Virus record (IMG/VR): IMGVR_UViG_3300027580_000031
Location: 1-21,917 of that record
Direction: 5' to 3' (one strand)
Length of the DNA: 21,917 bases
Source: a virus
In this document: one piece after another, positions 11,964-18,815 of the stretch
Numbering within the stretch: the stretch's first letter is position 1
How the letters are laid out: each line of letters starts with the position of its first letter
Program-made: the position numbers and the translations under genes
The notes under the pieces: generated by a model
What the model was told of the DNA's origin: nothing
What the model saw: the letters and a program-made list of their open reading frames with translations, nothing else
Database searches by the model: none

Positions 11964-13904
11964 ATGGCTGATACAGCTCGAGACAGCCAGCTGTTCTCGG
12001 AATACAAAGAGGCCCATGACATCGCCACCCGGCAGATGGACCGCTTTTACCACGAGGCGCAGACGGATCTGGAGTTCTATTTGAACAACCAGATTCCTAC
12101 GGACGAGTATAACTACTTGTCCAGACAGCGTCGTAACGCCCTGGTCTTCAACAAGATCAAGAAGATCAGCAACCTGATAAGCGGCTATCAGCGGAATCAC
12201 CGCAAAGCATTCCGGGTGGCCTCCCGTCATGGCGGAGGCGCCGGGACAGCCGAACAGCTTGGCAAGGTGCTCCATCAGGTGATGCTGGACCAGGGTGGCT
12301 TTGAGCAGCTTTCCAAGGTTTTCGAACAGGGGCCTGTGAAAACCGGGTTCGGCCTGGTCAACATCTACAATGATTTTTCAGCCGACCCTATTTGCGGGGA
12401 CCCACGGATTTCCTACGTCCCCTGGAACCACTTCTTCATAGATCCCCATTTCACCAGGATCGACCTTCAAGACTGCGCCTTCATGGGCCGCCGCGCCCTG
12501 TTGAGCCGGGAGGAAGCTAAGGCCATTGCTCCCTGGGCTCGGAAACAGATCGAGGACATGCCCAAGAAGTCCTACCAGGATTCCATGTTCCGCTTTCTGG
12601 CCAAATCCTGGGACGTGCTCCAGCAGGATCTCCATGCCCTTGATGAATACTGGAAGCTGGACCACAAAGAGGTCACAATCATCGTGGACACGTCCTCAGG
12701 CAAGTGGCAGGAATGGCCGGATGGTGCCGGAGAGGAGCGTCTCCAGCTTCTGCTCCAGAATAATCCCAATCTTCGGACCAAAAAGCACGTCAAGCGTAGC
12801 GTGAAGTTTATCCAGTTCCTGGACGGTCACAAGCTCTACGAGGGCCTGGATCCCTTGGGTATCGACGACTACAACTTCGTTCCCTTCCTGGGCTTCTTCG
12901 ACTACGAATACCACGACTGGCAGTATAAGCTCCAGGGCGTTATTCGCCCACTCCGGGACCCCCAGCGGGAGACAAATCGCCGGCGATCCAAGATGGTCGA
13001 CATCCTGGACAGCCAGATCCACTCTGGGTGGGCTGCCGAGGAAGGCTCGGTAGTTGATCCCAGCGCTCTCTACCAGACTGGCCAGGGCAAGGTTGTCTGG
13101 ACTGAGCAGAACAAGCTGGATCGCGTCAAGCAACTCCAGGGCGGGGACATTCCCCAGGGACTGTTCCACCTGGCTCAACAGATGGACAATGACATCATGG
13201 AAATCGGAGGGATCAACTCCGACATGCTGGGCGAGAGTCCCACAGGCGAAGAGCGCAATAGCTCCACTTTGTCGGCGCACCGTCGACAACAGGGAATGAC
13301 TACCCTCCAGGAGCTTTTCGATAACTACTACGAGGCCAAGGGAGAAGTGGGCCGCAAGCTCCTACGAGGTATCCAGGAAAACTGGACCGGGTTCAAGGTT
13401 CGGAACTACCTGGGTGAGAAGCCCGAGTCCGCTTTCTTCGCCCCCAGGCTAGTGGAGAACACCATTACCCTGGAGGATGCTCCCTTGACCACGACCCAGC
13501 GGCAGCTGGAATACATGCAAAAGATAGAGCTGAAAGCACAGGGTGCTCCCATCGGCTGGTCTGAGGTTCTCAAGAATGCTCCCCTGGAAGGCAAGGACGA
13601 TCTCCTTAAGAGCGTCCAGCAGGCTGAGCAGAAGCAGGCCGAGGCTGCAGAGTTTCAGCAGCAGCTTGAACAGGCCAAGCTCAAGGAGGATATTGCCAAC
13701 ACTGCGGAGACCCGCTCTGAGACAGCCCTCAATAAGGCCAAGACAGTCAGCGAGATCCATAAGACCCAAGCCGACGTGGCTCAGACAGAGCACAACATCC
13801 AGTCTGCTGAAAAGGACCGCATGCTCCGACTCCTTGAGATCGCCACCCAGACTGACCAGGCGGAACGGGAGATGGCTTCCAAATCCGATTCAGGAAGGCA
13901 ATAG
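11964..13904 (+). CDS. Portal protein, P22-like (646 aa)
   Basis: The portal is the dodecameric ring at one capsid vertex through which DNA enters and leaves. The ATG at 11964 follows AAGGAG by six bases. The N-terminal region with FYLNNQIPTDEYNYLSRQRRNALVFNKIKKISNLISGYQ followed by a polar stretch matches P22-type portals (the 'L..Q.R..L..N.I...i....G...q.r' pattern). Residues near 135-165 (YVPWNHFFIDPHF) fit the family's 'wd...v..Dp' strand. The C-terminal 130 residues are a long Gln/Glu/Ala-rich coiled coil, as in extended portal barrels. Position after terminase and size support the call. Confidence 0.9.
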   Translation: MADTARDSQLFSEYKEAHDIATRQMDRFYHEAQTDLEFYLNNQIPTDEYNYLSRQRRNALVFNKIKKISNLISGYQRNHRKAFRVASRHGGGAGTAEQLGKVLHQVMLDQGGFEQLSKVFEQGPVKTGFGLVNIYNDFSADPICGDPRISYVPWNHFFIDPHFTRIDLQDCAFMGRRALLSREEAKAIAPWARKQIEDMPKKSYQDSMFRFLAKSWDVLQQDLHALDEYWKLDHKEVTIIVDTSSGKWQEWPDGAGEERLQLLLQNNPNLRTKKHVKRSVKFIQFLDGHKLYEGLDPLGIDDYNFVPFLGFFDYEYHDWQYKLQGVIRPLRDPQRETNRRRSKMVDILDSQIHSGWAAEEGSVVDPSALYQTGQGKVVWTEQNKLDRVKQLQGGDIPQGLFHLAQQMDNDIMEIGGINSDMLGESPTGEERNSSTLSAHRRQQGMTTLQELFDNYYEAKGEVGRKLLRGIQENWTGFKVRNYLGEKPESAFFAPRLVENTITLEDAPLTTTQRQLEYMQKIELKAQGAPIGWSEVLKNAPLEGKDDLLKSVQQAEQKQAEAAEFQQQLEQAKLKEDIANTAETRSETALNKAKTVSEIHKTQADVAQTEHNIQSAEKDRMLRLLEIATQTDQAEREMASKSDSGRQ

Positions 13905-13906
13905 GT

Positions 13907-14353
13907 ATGGAGCTGGGCACAGGTATTTCCATAGCTGGCCTTGGCCTATCACTGACAGGTGTATTCGCCATAGTCATGCGTTTCCTTTCTGCCAGCAAAG
14001 ACAGGGCCACCAACGATAATTCTTCCTCCATCACCTATGCTACACGGGAGGATATACGGGCAATAGAATCCCGGCTGGACGAGTTCTACGCCGACCTGTG
14101 CAGCAAGATCGAGACCCGTATGCGAGAGATTCGAGACACCCTGAAATCTCGAGAGGAGCGCTGCATGAGTCGGGCCGAACGCATCGCCAGCATTGAGCAA
14201 CAGCAGCGGCAGCATACCCAGATAGTGAACGCTATCAGTCGCCGTGAGGACAAACACGCTTTCAAGGATGGTGACGTCAAGGCTGAGATCGGGTTCGGAC
14301 ATCGAAAAGAGAATGGTGACAAGGACAAGCAAACAACCTATATAGGAGGATAG
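13907..14353 (+). CDS. Membrane-anchored coiled-coil protein (148 aa)
   Basis: The ATG at 13907 is two bases after the portal stop. Residues 3-27 (GTGISIAGLGLSLTGVFAIVMRFL) are one hydrophobic span; residues 45-115 are charged and helical (EDIRAIESRLDEFYADL, REERCMSRAERIASIEQQQ), a probable coiled coil. The layout resembles i-spanin-like or internal virion membrane proteins, but its place between portal and scaffold genes argues for a virion-linked role. Function not known. Confidence 0.65.
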   Translation: MELGTGISIAGLGLSLTGVFAIVMRFLSASKDRATNDNSSSITYATREDIRAIESRLDEFYADLCSKIETRMREIRDTLKSREERCMSRAERIASIEQQQRQHTQIVNAISRREDKHAFKDGDVKAEIGFGHRKENGDKDKQTTYIGG

Positions 14354-14355
14354 GC

Positions 14356-14565
14356 ATGGCCAAAAAGAAAAAGACCAGTAAGCAATCCTGGAGCGATAAG
14401 CAACTAAAGCAGATGGGTTACCGGGACTATAGAGTTAAAGCTGCCGCCAAGGGTAAAGAGCCTATGACCAGGGAAGAATACCAACGGCGTGTTTCAGCGG
14501 ACCGCTCTGTCGAGCAGCAGAAACGCAACAAGACGGGCATCCCTGGGAAAAAGAAGAAAAAGTAG
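14356..14565 (+). CDS. Lysine-rich small protein (69 aa)
   Basis: The ATG at 14356 follows ATAGGAGG by six bases. The protein begins MAKKKKTSK and ends GIPGKKKKK, with a polar helical centre (SDKQLKQMGYRDYRVKAAAKG). It probably binds nucleic acid or an acidic partner. First of three tiny genes between portal and scaffold. Confidence 0.65.
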   Translation: MAKKKKTSKQSWSDKQLKQMGYRDYRVKAAAKGKEPMTREEYQRRVSADRSVEQQKRNKTGIPGKKKKK

Positions 14566-14574
14566 GAGGGAGAT

Positions 14575-14736
14575 ATGCCGTCGAAGTCTAAGAAGCAGCA
14601 GCAGGCTGCCGGCGCGGCCTATGCTGCCAAATGCAAAGGTGAAAAGAAGACGCCCAAGAAGGGCGCTTCCAAAAAGATGGCGAAGAATATGAGCTGCTCC
14701 CAGCTCAAGGACTACGCCAAGAAAAAGAAGGGATGA
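14575..14736 (+). CDS. DUF3008-like basic protein (53 aa)
   Basis: The ATG at 14575 follows TAGGAGGGAG. The sequence MPSKSKKQQQAAGAAYAAK, then KKTPKKGASKKMAKNMS and a C-terminal LKDYAKKKKG follows the pattern of DUF3008 proteins (MPAKSKKQQ..GAA.AAK...KGASK.M..SMS...L...A). These small basic proteins are common in phages; their function is unknown. Two Cys residues (20 and 41) are present. Confidence 0.75.
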   Translation: MPSKSKKQQQAAGAAYAAKCKGEKKTPKKGASKKMAKNMSCSQLKDYAKKKKG

Positions 14737-14740
14737 TACC

Positions 14741-14977
14741 ATGATGGTCCCCATTGCATGCACTCGATGTGGCTCGAACCGCACTGAATATCAGGCCCAC
14801 GACACCCTTGTTCCTGGGACAGGAATAGGCTCGGTCCCGGCCAAACACAGAACAGCGTATGCACTTGTGTGCCCCAGCTGCGAGGCTACTTCTCGCATCT
14901 ACATGCCGCCTGTGCTGTTTGTCAGGGGCAGCAATGGAGTGGACCTGTCTTTTGTGCATGAGGATCAGGGACGCTAG
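14741..14977 (+). CDS. Zinc-ribbon-like protein (78 aa)
   Basis: Starts at ATG 14741 (or the next codon, also ATG), four bases after the previous stop. CTRC (residues 7-10) and CPSC (44-47) can form a zinc ribbon. The spacing of 33 residues holds a Gly/Thr/Pro-rich loop. The C-terminus (IYMPPVLFVRGSNGVDLSF) is beta-like. Function unknown; a promoter follows the gene. Confidence 0.6.
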   Translation: MMVPIACTRCGSNRTEYQAHDTLVPGTGIGSVPAKHRTAYALVCPSCEATSRIYMPPVLFVRGSNGVDLSFVHEDQGR

Positions 14978-14981
14978 TGGG

Positions 14982-15010
14982 TTGACAATGATTACTGTTC
15001 GTGCTACATT
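14982..15010 (+). promoter_or_regulatory. Strong sigma70-type promoter of the scaffold-capsid unit
   Basis: Perfect -35 TTGACA (14982-14987), 17 bp spacer, -10 TACATT (15005-15010) preceded by TGC (extended -10). Transcription would start near 15017, giving a leader of about 103 nt before the scaffold start. Position fits the need for high expression of scaffold and capsid. Confidence 0.7.
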
Positions 15011-15016
15011 AGGAGC

Positions 15017-15119
15017 TATGGCAGGCCGCCACTGCCAAAACATGGGCGTATTCACGCCGCCGCCGGGCGTGTAAGCGTATCGTTTGTTAAACCTTAAATG
15101 CGGGCGAGGAGAGTGAGTT
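15017..15119 (+). promoter_or_regulatory. Structured leader of the scaffold mRNA with alternative hairpins
   Basis: Within the leader GGCAG/CTGCC closes a hairpin (about 15021-15037). GGCGT-ATTC-ACGCC and CACGCC-GCCGCCG-GGCGTG share the middle ACGCC and exclude each other. An 18-codon frame from ATG 15019 (ends FTPPPGV) spans these elements; AGGAG lies only two bases before its ATG. The scaffold ribosome binding site (GAGGAG) follows at about 15106. Confidence 0.4.
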
Positions 15120-15857
15120 ATGCCAGAACTCGATTATGAACCGGGCGAGGATCAGAGCCAGGGTTACCAAGAGGGCTCCCAAGGTTCTGAGGGCCAGGAC
15201 GCCGCTGGTCAAGGCCAGAAGACCGTGCCCCTGGAAGTGCTCCAGTCGGTGCGGGAAGAGAAGAAGGCGGAAGCCCAAAAGCGCCAGGAGCTTGAGGATC
15301 GCCTTCGACAGATCGAAGCCCAGCAAGCCCAGGCGGCTCCACAGCAGGGACAAAGACAGTCCCAGGACCCCCTGGAGGAGCTGGACGATGACGAGTTCCT
15401 CACTGCTGGTCAGGTCAAAAAGTTGCGACAGCAAGACCAGCAGCAGTCGCAAGCTGTTCTCGCTGAGATGCAGCTGCGACAGACTACCGAGGACTACGAC
15501 GACGTGGTCCAGAACCACCTACCAGAGCTGATCAAGCAGGACCCTGCTTTGCAGCAGGATCTGGCTAATGCTCCCAATCCTTTCCGGATGGCCTACCGGC
15601 TCGGTAAGGAATACAAGGAGCGTGTGAAGGGTGGTCAGACTGGGTCGACCGACCAACCGGACAGCCAGGAGCAATCCGAGCTGTCCAAGGCCTTGGAAGA
15701 CCAAGGAAACAAGCCGGGTAGTGCTTCCCAGGCGGGCAGTTCTACCCAGGCCCCGGCTTCCGGCGCAGACCGCTATTCCCACATGGGACGCAAGTCCCCG
15801 GAGGATCTCGATGCCGAGATCAAGGAGGCGAAGCGCCAGGCGAGAGCCGGGGGATAA
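15120..15857 (+). CDS. Capsid scaffolding protein (245 aa)
   Basis: The ATG at 15120 follows GAGGAG with an eight-base spacing. The protein is highly charged and Gln/Glu/Asp-rich with little hydrophobic core; about residues 35-135 are predicted coiled coil (REEKKAEAQKRQELEDRLRQIEAQ, QVKKLRQQDQQQSQAVLAEM). The C-terminus is Ser/Gln/Gly-rich followed by a short basic helix (EIKEAKRQARAGG), typical of the capsid-binding end of scaffolds. It lies 20 bases before the capsid start, the normal order. Function is inferred from composition and position. Confidence 0.8.
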   Translation: MPELDYEPGEDQSQGYQEGSQGSEGQDAAGQGQKTVPLEVLQSVREEKKAEAQKRQELEDRLRQIEAQQAQAAPQQGQRQSQDPLEELDDDEFLTAGQVKKLRQQDQQQSQAVLAEMQLRQTTEDYDDVVQNHLPELIKQDPALQQDLANAPNPFRMAYRLGKEYKERVKGGQTGSTDQPDSQEQSELSKALEDQGNKPGSASQAGSSTQAPASGADRYSHMGRKSPEDLDAEIKEAKRQARAGG

Positions 15858-15877
15858 ACCCTACAAGGAGATAAGTT

Positions 15878-15934
15878 ATGGCTGATACGCTTACAGTCCG
15901 CTCGGACATTCAGCACCAAGACATCCAGACCTTT
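15878..15934 (+). CDS. Major capsid protein, exon 1 (19 codons)
   Basis: The ATG at 15878 follows AAGGAG with a seven-base spacing, 20 bases after the scaffold stop. The frame reads MADTLTVRSDIQHQDIQTF and then meets an in-frame AGA TAG at 15935-15940. The last codons GACC-TTT (15928-15934) pair with GGAGGTC (15950-15956), the expected P1 helix of a group I intron with a U-G pair at the splice site. Splicing to 16622 continues the frame as VHGNFGQSRPMPQNAGDK. Confidence 0.85.
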
Positions 15935-15948
15935 AGATAGTGCATCGT

Positions 15949-15956
15949 AGGAGGTC
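15949..15956 (+). promoter_or_regulatory. Endonuclease ribosome binding site overlapping the intron guide sequence
   Basis: AGGAGG (15949-15954) is the Shine-Dalgarno sequence of the GTG start at 15960. Five of its six bases are part of the internal guide GGAGGTC that pairs with exon 1. Folding of the unspliced intron would hide it, limiting translation of the endonuclease, as known for some phage T4 introns. Confidence 0.6.
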
Positions 15957-15959
15957 TTT

Positions 15960-16520
15960 GTGGGAAAGGCTAACCACATGGCAAAATTCCACCTGAACAA
16001 CGGGAACCCTAAGTGCCCAAAGGCATATGGCAACCCGACCGAAGGTGCGGCTACTAGGCTTGCATACATCGCCGGTTTTTTTGACGGCGAGGGAACCATC
16101 ACCATTGCACGTAACGCACGTGGCAATAAGCCCTACTACCATAGGATCAGCGTTGCGATTACTTCGACCGATCTGGAAGTGCTCCAGCTGATACAAAAAT
16201 GGTTCCCAGAAGGCAAGATTATTGAGGCTCACGACAAACGGGCCAAAAGCCATTATAGGGACGCTTACCGTTACCAGATAACAGGACCTAGAGCATACAG
16301 AATGCTCGTGTCGCTCCAACCTTATCTGGTGCTCAAACGGAGACAAGCAGCCCTGGCGATTGGATTTTATTGGCTCTTCTTCAAGAAGAAGCCAATCACG
16401 GCCCCGACAAATGGTGTGCCTCAAAGAATTGTGGACCAGCGCAACAAATTCTACTGGAAAATGCGTGAGCTGAATCGGTCCATAGGCCTAGGAAGACCCC
16501 GCATCACGGGCAGAGACTGA
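15960..16520 (+). CDS. LAGLIDADG homing endonuclease in the capsid intron (186 aa)
   Basis: The GTG at 15960 follows AGGAGG with a five-base spacing; an ATG at 15978 is a weaker alternative. Residues 34-47 (LAYIAGFFDGEGTI) are one LAGLIDADG motif with acidic Asp42/Glu44; only one motif is seen, so the enzyme should act as a dimer. Strand-rich DNA-contact regions follow (HRISVAITSTDLEVLQLIQKWF, YRYQITGPRAYRMLVSLQPYL). The enzyme would cut intron-less capsid alleles and spread the intron. Its TGA lies inside the intron's P7 element, so the coding region overlaps the ribozyme core. Base composition is more AT-rich than the capsid exons, a sign of separate origin. Confidence 0.9.
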   Translation: MGKANHMAKFHLNNGNPKCPKAYGNPTEGAATRLAYIAGFFDGEGTITIARNARGNKPYYHRISVAITSTDLEVLQLIQKWFPEGKIIEAHDKRAKSHYRDAYRYQITGPRAYRMLVSLQPYLVLKRRQAALAIGFYWLFFKKKPITAPTNGVPQRIVDQRNKFYWKMRELNRSIGLGRPRITGRD

Positions 16521-16621
16521 GCGGTGGAACCCCTTCTGGGGATGCGACAGTCCGGTCCCTGGGGAAACTCAGGAGTCGACGCTACGACGAAACCCTGCTT
16601 CGCAGGGCTCATCCGTATGAG

Positions 16622-17518
16622 GTTCACGGGAACTTCGGCCAGTCCCGTCCCATGCCCCAGAACGCCGGGGATAAGATCCATTTCCGGCGCTATGAGAGCC
16701 TGGGCCTGGCCACCACGCCCTTGAATGAGGGCACCAACCCCGATGGAAGGAACCTGAGTGTCACCGACATCCAGGCCAGCCTGCAACAGTATGGTGACTA
16801 CGTTCACATCACTGACCAGGTCGACCTGATGGCTCGGGACCCGGTTCTTACCGAGACCGCCGAGTTGCTCGGCGAGCAGATGGGCAAGACCCGTGACGTT
16901 CTCGTCCGGGACGCCATCCTGCGCGACTACGTTGAGCGCATCCAGAATGACGGCGAGAGCAAGGTGGACGTCAGTGGATCCATCTCCGACGCGGAGCTGG
17001 AGACCGCAGTCGACGATCTGCTCACTGCCGATGCTCGGTTTATCACCGGCGCGATCCGACCGAGCACTGGTTACAACACCGTGCCTATTCGCCCGGCTTA
17101 CGTGGCCATCTTCAACCCGAACCAGCGAAAAGCTGTTGAGGCCTTCTCGGATTTCGTGCCCGTTTCCGAGTATCCCAGCAATGAGAACGTCCTCGATGGT
17201 GAGTGGGGCGCCGTGAAGAACGTGCGCTTCGTGATGTCCACCCAGGCCGACAATGGCGAGCTGGACACCTGGCTGAATAACCATTCCAGCCTGTCCAGCT
17301 ATACCAACGGCAAGGTGCTCCCGATCTTCGCGGCTGACGCCTACGGCGTGACCGAGCTGACCGGCGGGGCTGCTGCCAATATCGTGAAGGTTCAGGGCGG
17401 AACGTCCGATCCTCTCGAGCTGCGGCGCACTTCCGGCTGGAAGATGCTTATGACCGCCATGGTCCTGAACCCCAAGTTTATGACCATGATCGTGAACTGG
17501 AATGGCGACCACGCCTAG
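16622..17518 (+). CDS. Major capsid protein, exon 2 (N4-gp56-like; 298 aa)
   Basis: The spliced protein is 317 residues. VHGNFGQSRPMPQNAGDKI and HFRRYESLGLATTPLNEG, then DIQASLQQYGDYVHITDQVD and LTETAELLGEQMGKTRDVLVRDA, follow the pattern of N4-gp56-family HK97-fold capsid proteins. The middle (AVEAFSDFVPVSEYP) and the end (WKMLMTAMVLNPKFMTMIVNW) are also family-like. An internal ATG at 16652 gives a frame without a ribosome binding site and lacking the conserved FGQ segment, so it is not the start. A strong stem-loop (17536-17557) follows the stop. With scaffold upstream and neck genes downstream, the call is firm. Confidence 0.9.
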   Translation, partial: VHGNFGQSRPMPQNAGDKIHFRRYESLGLATTPLNEGTNPDGRNLSVTDIQASLQQYGDYVHITDQVDLMARDPVLTETAELLGEQMGKTRDVLVRDAILRDYVERIQNDGESKVDVSGSISDAELETAVDDLLTADARFITGAIRPSTGYNTVPIRPAYVAIFNPNQRKAVEAFSDFVPVSEYPSNENVLDGEWGAVKNVRFVMSTQADNGELDTWLNNHSSLSSYTNGKVLPIFAADAYGVTELTGGAAANIVKVQGGTSDPLELRRTSGWKMLMTAMVLNPKFMTMIVNWNGDHA

Positions 17519-17535
17519 TCTCTAGGCGGTAAATA

Positions 17536-17557
17536 AGGGCCCCTTCACGGGGGCCCT
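17536..17557 (+). terminator. Stem-loop after capsid gene, possible weak terminator
   Basis: AGGGCCCC (17536-17543) and GGGGCCCT (17550-17557) form a perfect 8-bp stem with a 6-nt loop, 17 bases after the stop. No U-run follows (ATCCTAAG), so it may serve mRNA stability or partial termination to keep capsid expression above the downstream genes. Confidence 0.5.
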
Positions 17558-17580
17558 ATCCTAAGAAGGAGGTAACTATC

Positions 17581-17931
17581 ATGGTTCCTGTGATCGCAAG
17601 AAAAGAGGTCACGCTGTCCTCGGGCAAGGCCGATGTGAATCTGGGGTTCGTTCCAGATTATGTCGATATCCAGGCTGGGCCCTATAGCTCGGCTTCCAGT
17701 GGTGACATTGTCACCATGAAGGGGAAGCCCAGTGCGGGTAGCTCCAGCGCCAAAATCGTGGGTGTTGCCCATAGTGGCGCGTCCAGTGCGGCCCAGATTG
17801 CCACCATCAGCGGCAATGAGGTCAAGCAGATGAGCGACAGCTACCACGGCTTGAGCCTGGATTTCTCCAGCACTGCCGGCATTGCATCCAGCGGTGATCT
17901 CACGGTTATGGCCTTCCGCCATAACGGCTAA
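17581..17931 (+). CDS. Putative capsid-associated (decoration-like) protein (116 aa)
   Basis: The ATG at 17581 follows AAGGAGG by seven bases. It is rich in Ser, Ala and Gly with many short beta-like segments (EVTLSSGKADVNLGFVPDYVDI, HGLSLDFS, GDLTVMAFRHNG) and lacks charged helices. Position right after the capsid gene and beta-rich composition fit a head decoration or minor capsid protein, but no family is recognised. Confidence 0.6.
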   Translation: MVPVIARKEVTLSSGKADVNLGFVPDYVDIQAGPYSSASSGDIVTMKGKPSAGSSSAKIVGVAHSGASSAAQIATISGNEVKQMSDSYHGLSLDFSSTAGIASSGDLTVMAFRHNG

Positions 17932-17941
17932 TCGAAGTCAT

Positions 17942-17970
17942 CTGGCCCGGCAGTGCTCCTGTCGGGCCAG
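17942..17970 (+). terminator. Stem-loop terminator candidate
   Basis: CTGGCCCG (17942-17949) pairs with CGGGCCAG (17963-17970), with an inner CAG/CTG pairing, followed by TTT. It lies 10 bases after the stop of the 116-residue gene. One copy of AGTGCTCC is in the loop region. The U-run is short, so termination would be partial. Confidence 0.5.
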
Positions 17971-17998
17971 TTTGGCTCAAACCACAAAGGAGCGGTTT

Positions 17999-18805
17999 GT
18001 GTCATTCCACTGGAAACCGGATGCTTTTGCGAAGTATCCCAAATTTATTGAACAGGTCCGCCGAGTCGTGGACCAATCCCCCGGTCTGTTCATCCGCCGA
18101 GAAGACGGAAGAATAGCCCATAATACCCACCAACAGAGTTTGGACTCCCCCTGGATTTTCATCCGAACTGACCCAATCCGCCATTGTCAGCTGTGGAACG
18201 CCATCTACTGGTCCGCCCTGGGGGTGCTCCCCTCCTTTTGTCGCTTCTGTTGCTGGAAGGTCGTGGCCCGTCCCCAGACGGTAAGGGATCTGTTCGACCT
18301 GTATGAGGTCTTCTGGAAGCTCGGCGTCAATGGCAAGGTCGGCCTAGACATCCGGGAATACACTGGTAGCCCCTATGGTGGGTTCATTTACAACGACTCC
18401 CTCAAGGAAGGCCAGGAAATGCTCCAGAAGGTCCGACAGACCCTCCGGGAGCACTGGCTGGAATCCAGGATTCCCACCTTCCTGAAACGGGGATGCACCG
18501 AGATGGAACTGGCCGTCCCGTCAGACCAGTGGGACAACGTCTCCCAAGAGCAGCTCGAGAAAGAGCAAATGCTCAATGAAATTTTCGTGAAGACCGAAAT
18601 GACGGGCGGTGCCAGCCCTTGGCTGATCCAAGATAAGAAGCACCGCTTTATTCGCCATGCTCTGTCAATCGGGGACTCCACCTGGAAGGAGCTGGTCGAG
18701 GATCCGTCCAGCTATGTCCCCCACACGGTATGCTACGACGACCGGGAAACTTTCGAGGCCAGCATGAGCCCCGAAGGGGATGCCCGGGCATACGAGAACG
18801 AATAG
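17999..18805 (+). CDS. Hypothetical protein of the virion block (268 aa)
   Basis: The GTG at 17999 follows AAGGAG with a seven-base spacing; the frame is open upstream to 17882 but without a better start. The N-terminal half contains aromatic-rich segments and a cysteine cluster CRFCCWKVVARP near residue 80; RKED/IRREDGRIAHNTHQ and RPQTVRDLFDLYEVF are notable. The C-terminal half is charged and mostly helical (EEQLEKEQMLNEIFVKTEM), and the last 20 residues are acidic. I do not recognise a family. It lies between capsid and neck genes, so a head or head-completion role is possible, but a non-structural enzyme cannot be excluded. Confidence 0.7.
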   Translation: MSFHWKPDAFAKYPKFIEQVRRVVDQSPGLFIRREDGRIAHNTHQQSLDSPWIFIRTDPIRHCQLWNAIYWSALGVLPSFCRFCCWKVVARPQTVRDLFDLYEVFWKLGVNGKVGLDIREYTGSPYGGFIYNDSLKEGQEMLQKVRQTLREHWLESRIPTFLKRGCTEMELAVPSDQWDNVSQEQLEKEQMLNEIFVKTEMTGGASPWLIQDKKHRFIRHALSIGDSTWKELVEDPSSYVPHTVCYDDRETFEASMSPEGDARAYENE

Positions 18806-18815
18806 GAGCGTTCAC

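Larger units (their letters stand above)
15935..16621 (+). ncRNA. Group I self-splicing intron in the capsid gene (687 nt)
   Basis: The 5' splice site is set by P1: exon GACCUUU with internal guide GGAGGUC (15950-15956), ending in U-G. The 3' core is clear: an R-like element CAGAGACTGAGCGG (16511-16524), P8 CCCC-TTCT-GGGG (16530-16541) and an S-like element GATGCGACAGTCC (16541-16553); GACTG (16515-16519) and CAGTC (16548-16552) form P7, the guanosine site. P9-type hairpins follow at 16558-16573, 16575-16588, 16593-16607 and 16608-16621. The intron ends in G (16621). Joining 15934 to 16622 restores one frame. The P3-P6 part was not resolved by eye. Confidence 0.85.

Noticed and set aside
12696-13289. 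Minus-strand frame of 197 codons opposite the portal gene
   Set aside because: Shadow of the portal coding strand; no ribosome binding site.
15935-16621. Group II intron or plain frameshift/insertion in the capsid gene
   Set aside because: No GTGYG 5' end or domain V hairpin; P1, P7, P8 and the terminal G fit group I.
16451-17512. Long minus-strand open frame (353 codons) opposite the capsid gene
   Set aside because: It is the mirror of a highly biased coding sequence, has no ribosome binding site and spans the exon-intron junction.
16652-17518. Capsid gene starting at ATG 16652
   Set aside because: No ribosome binding site; it would drop the conserved FGQ segment encoded just upstream, which the intron model joins to a good start at 15878.
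17536-17557. Classical intrinsic terminator after the capsid gene
   Set aside because: The stem is strong but no U-run follows; kept only as a weak candidate.
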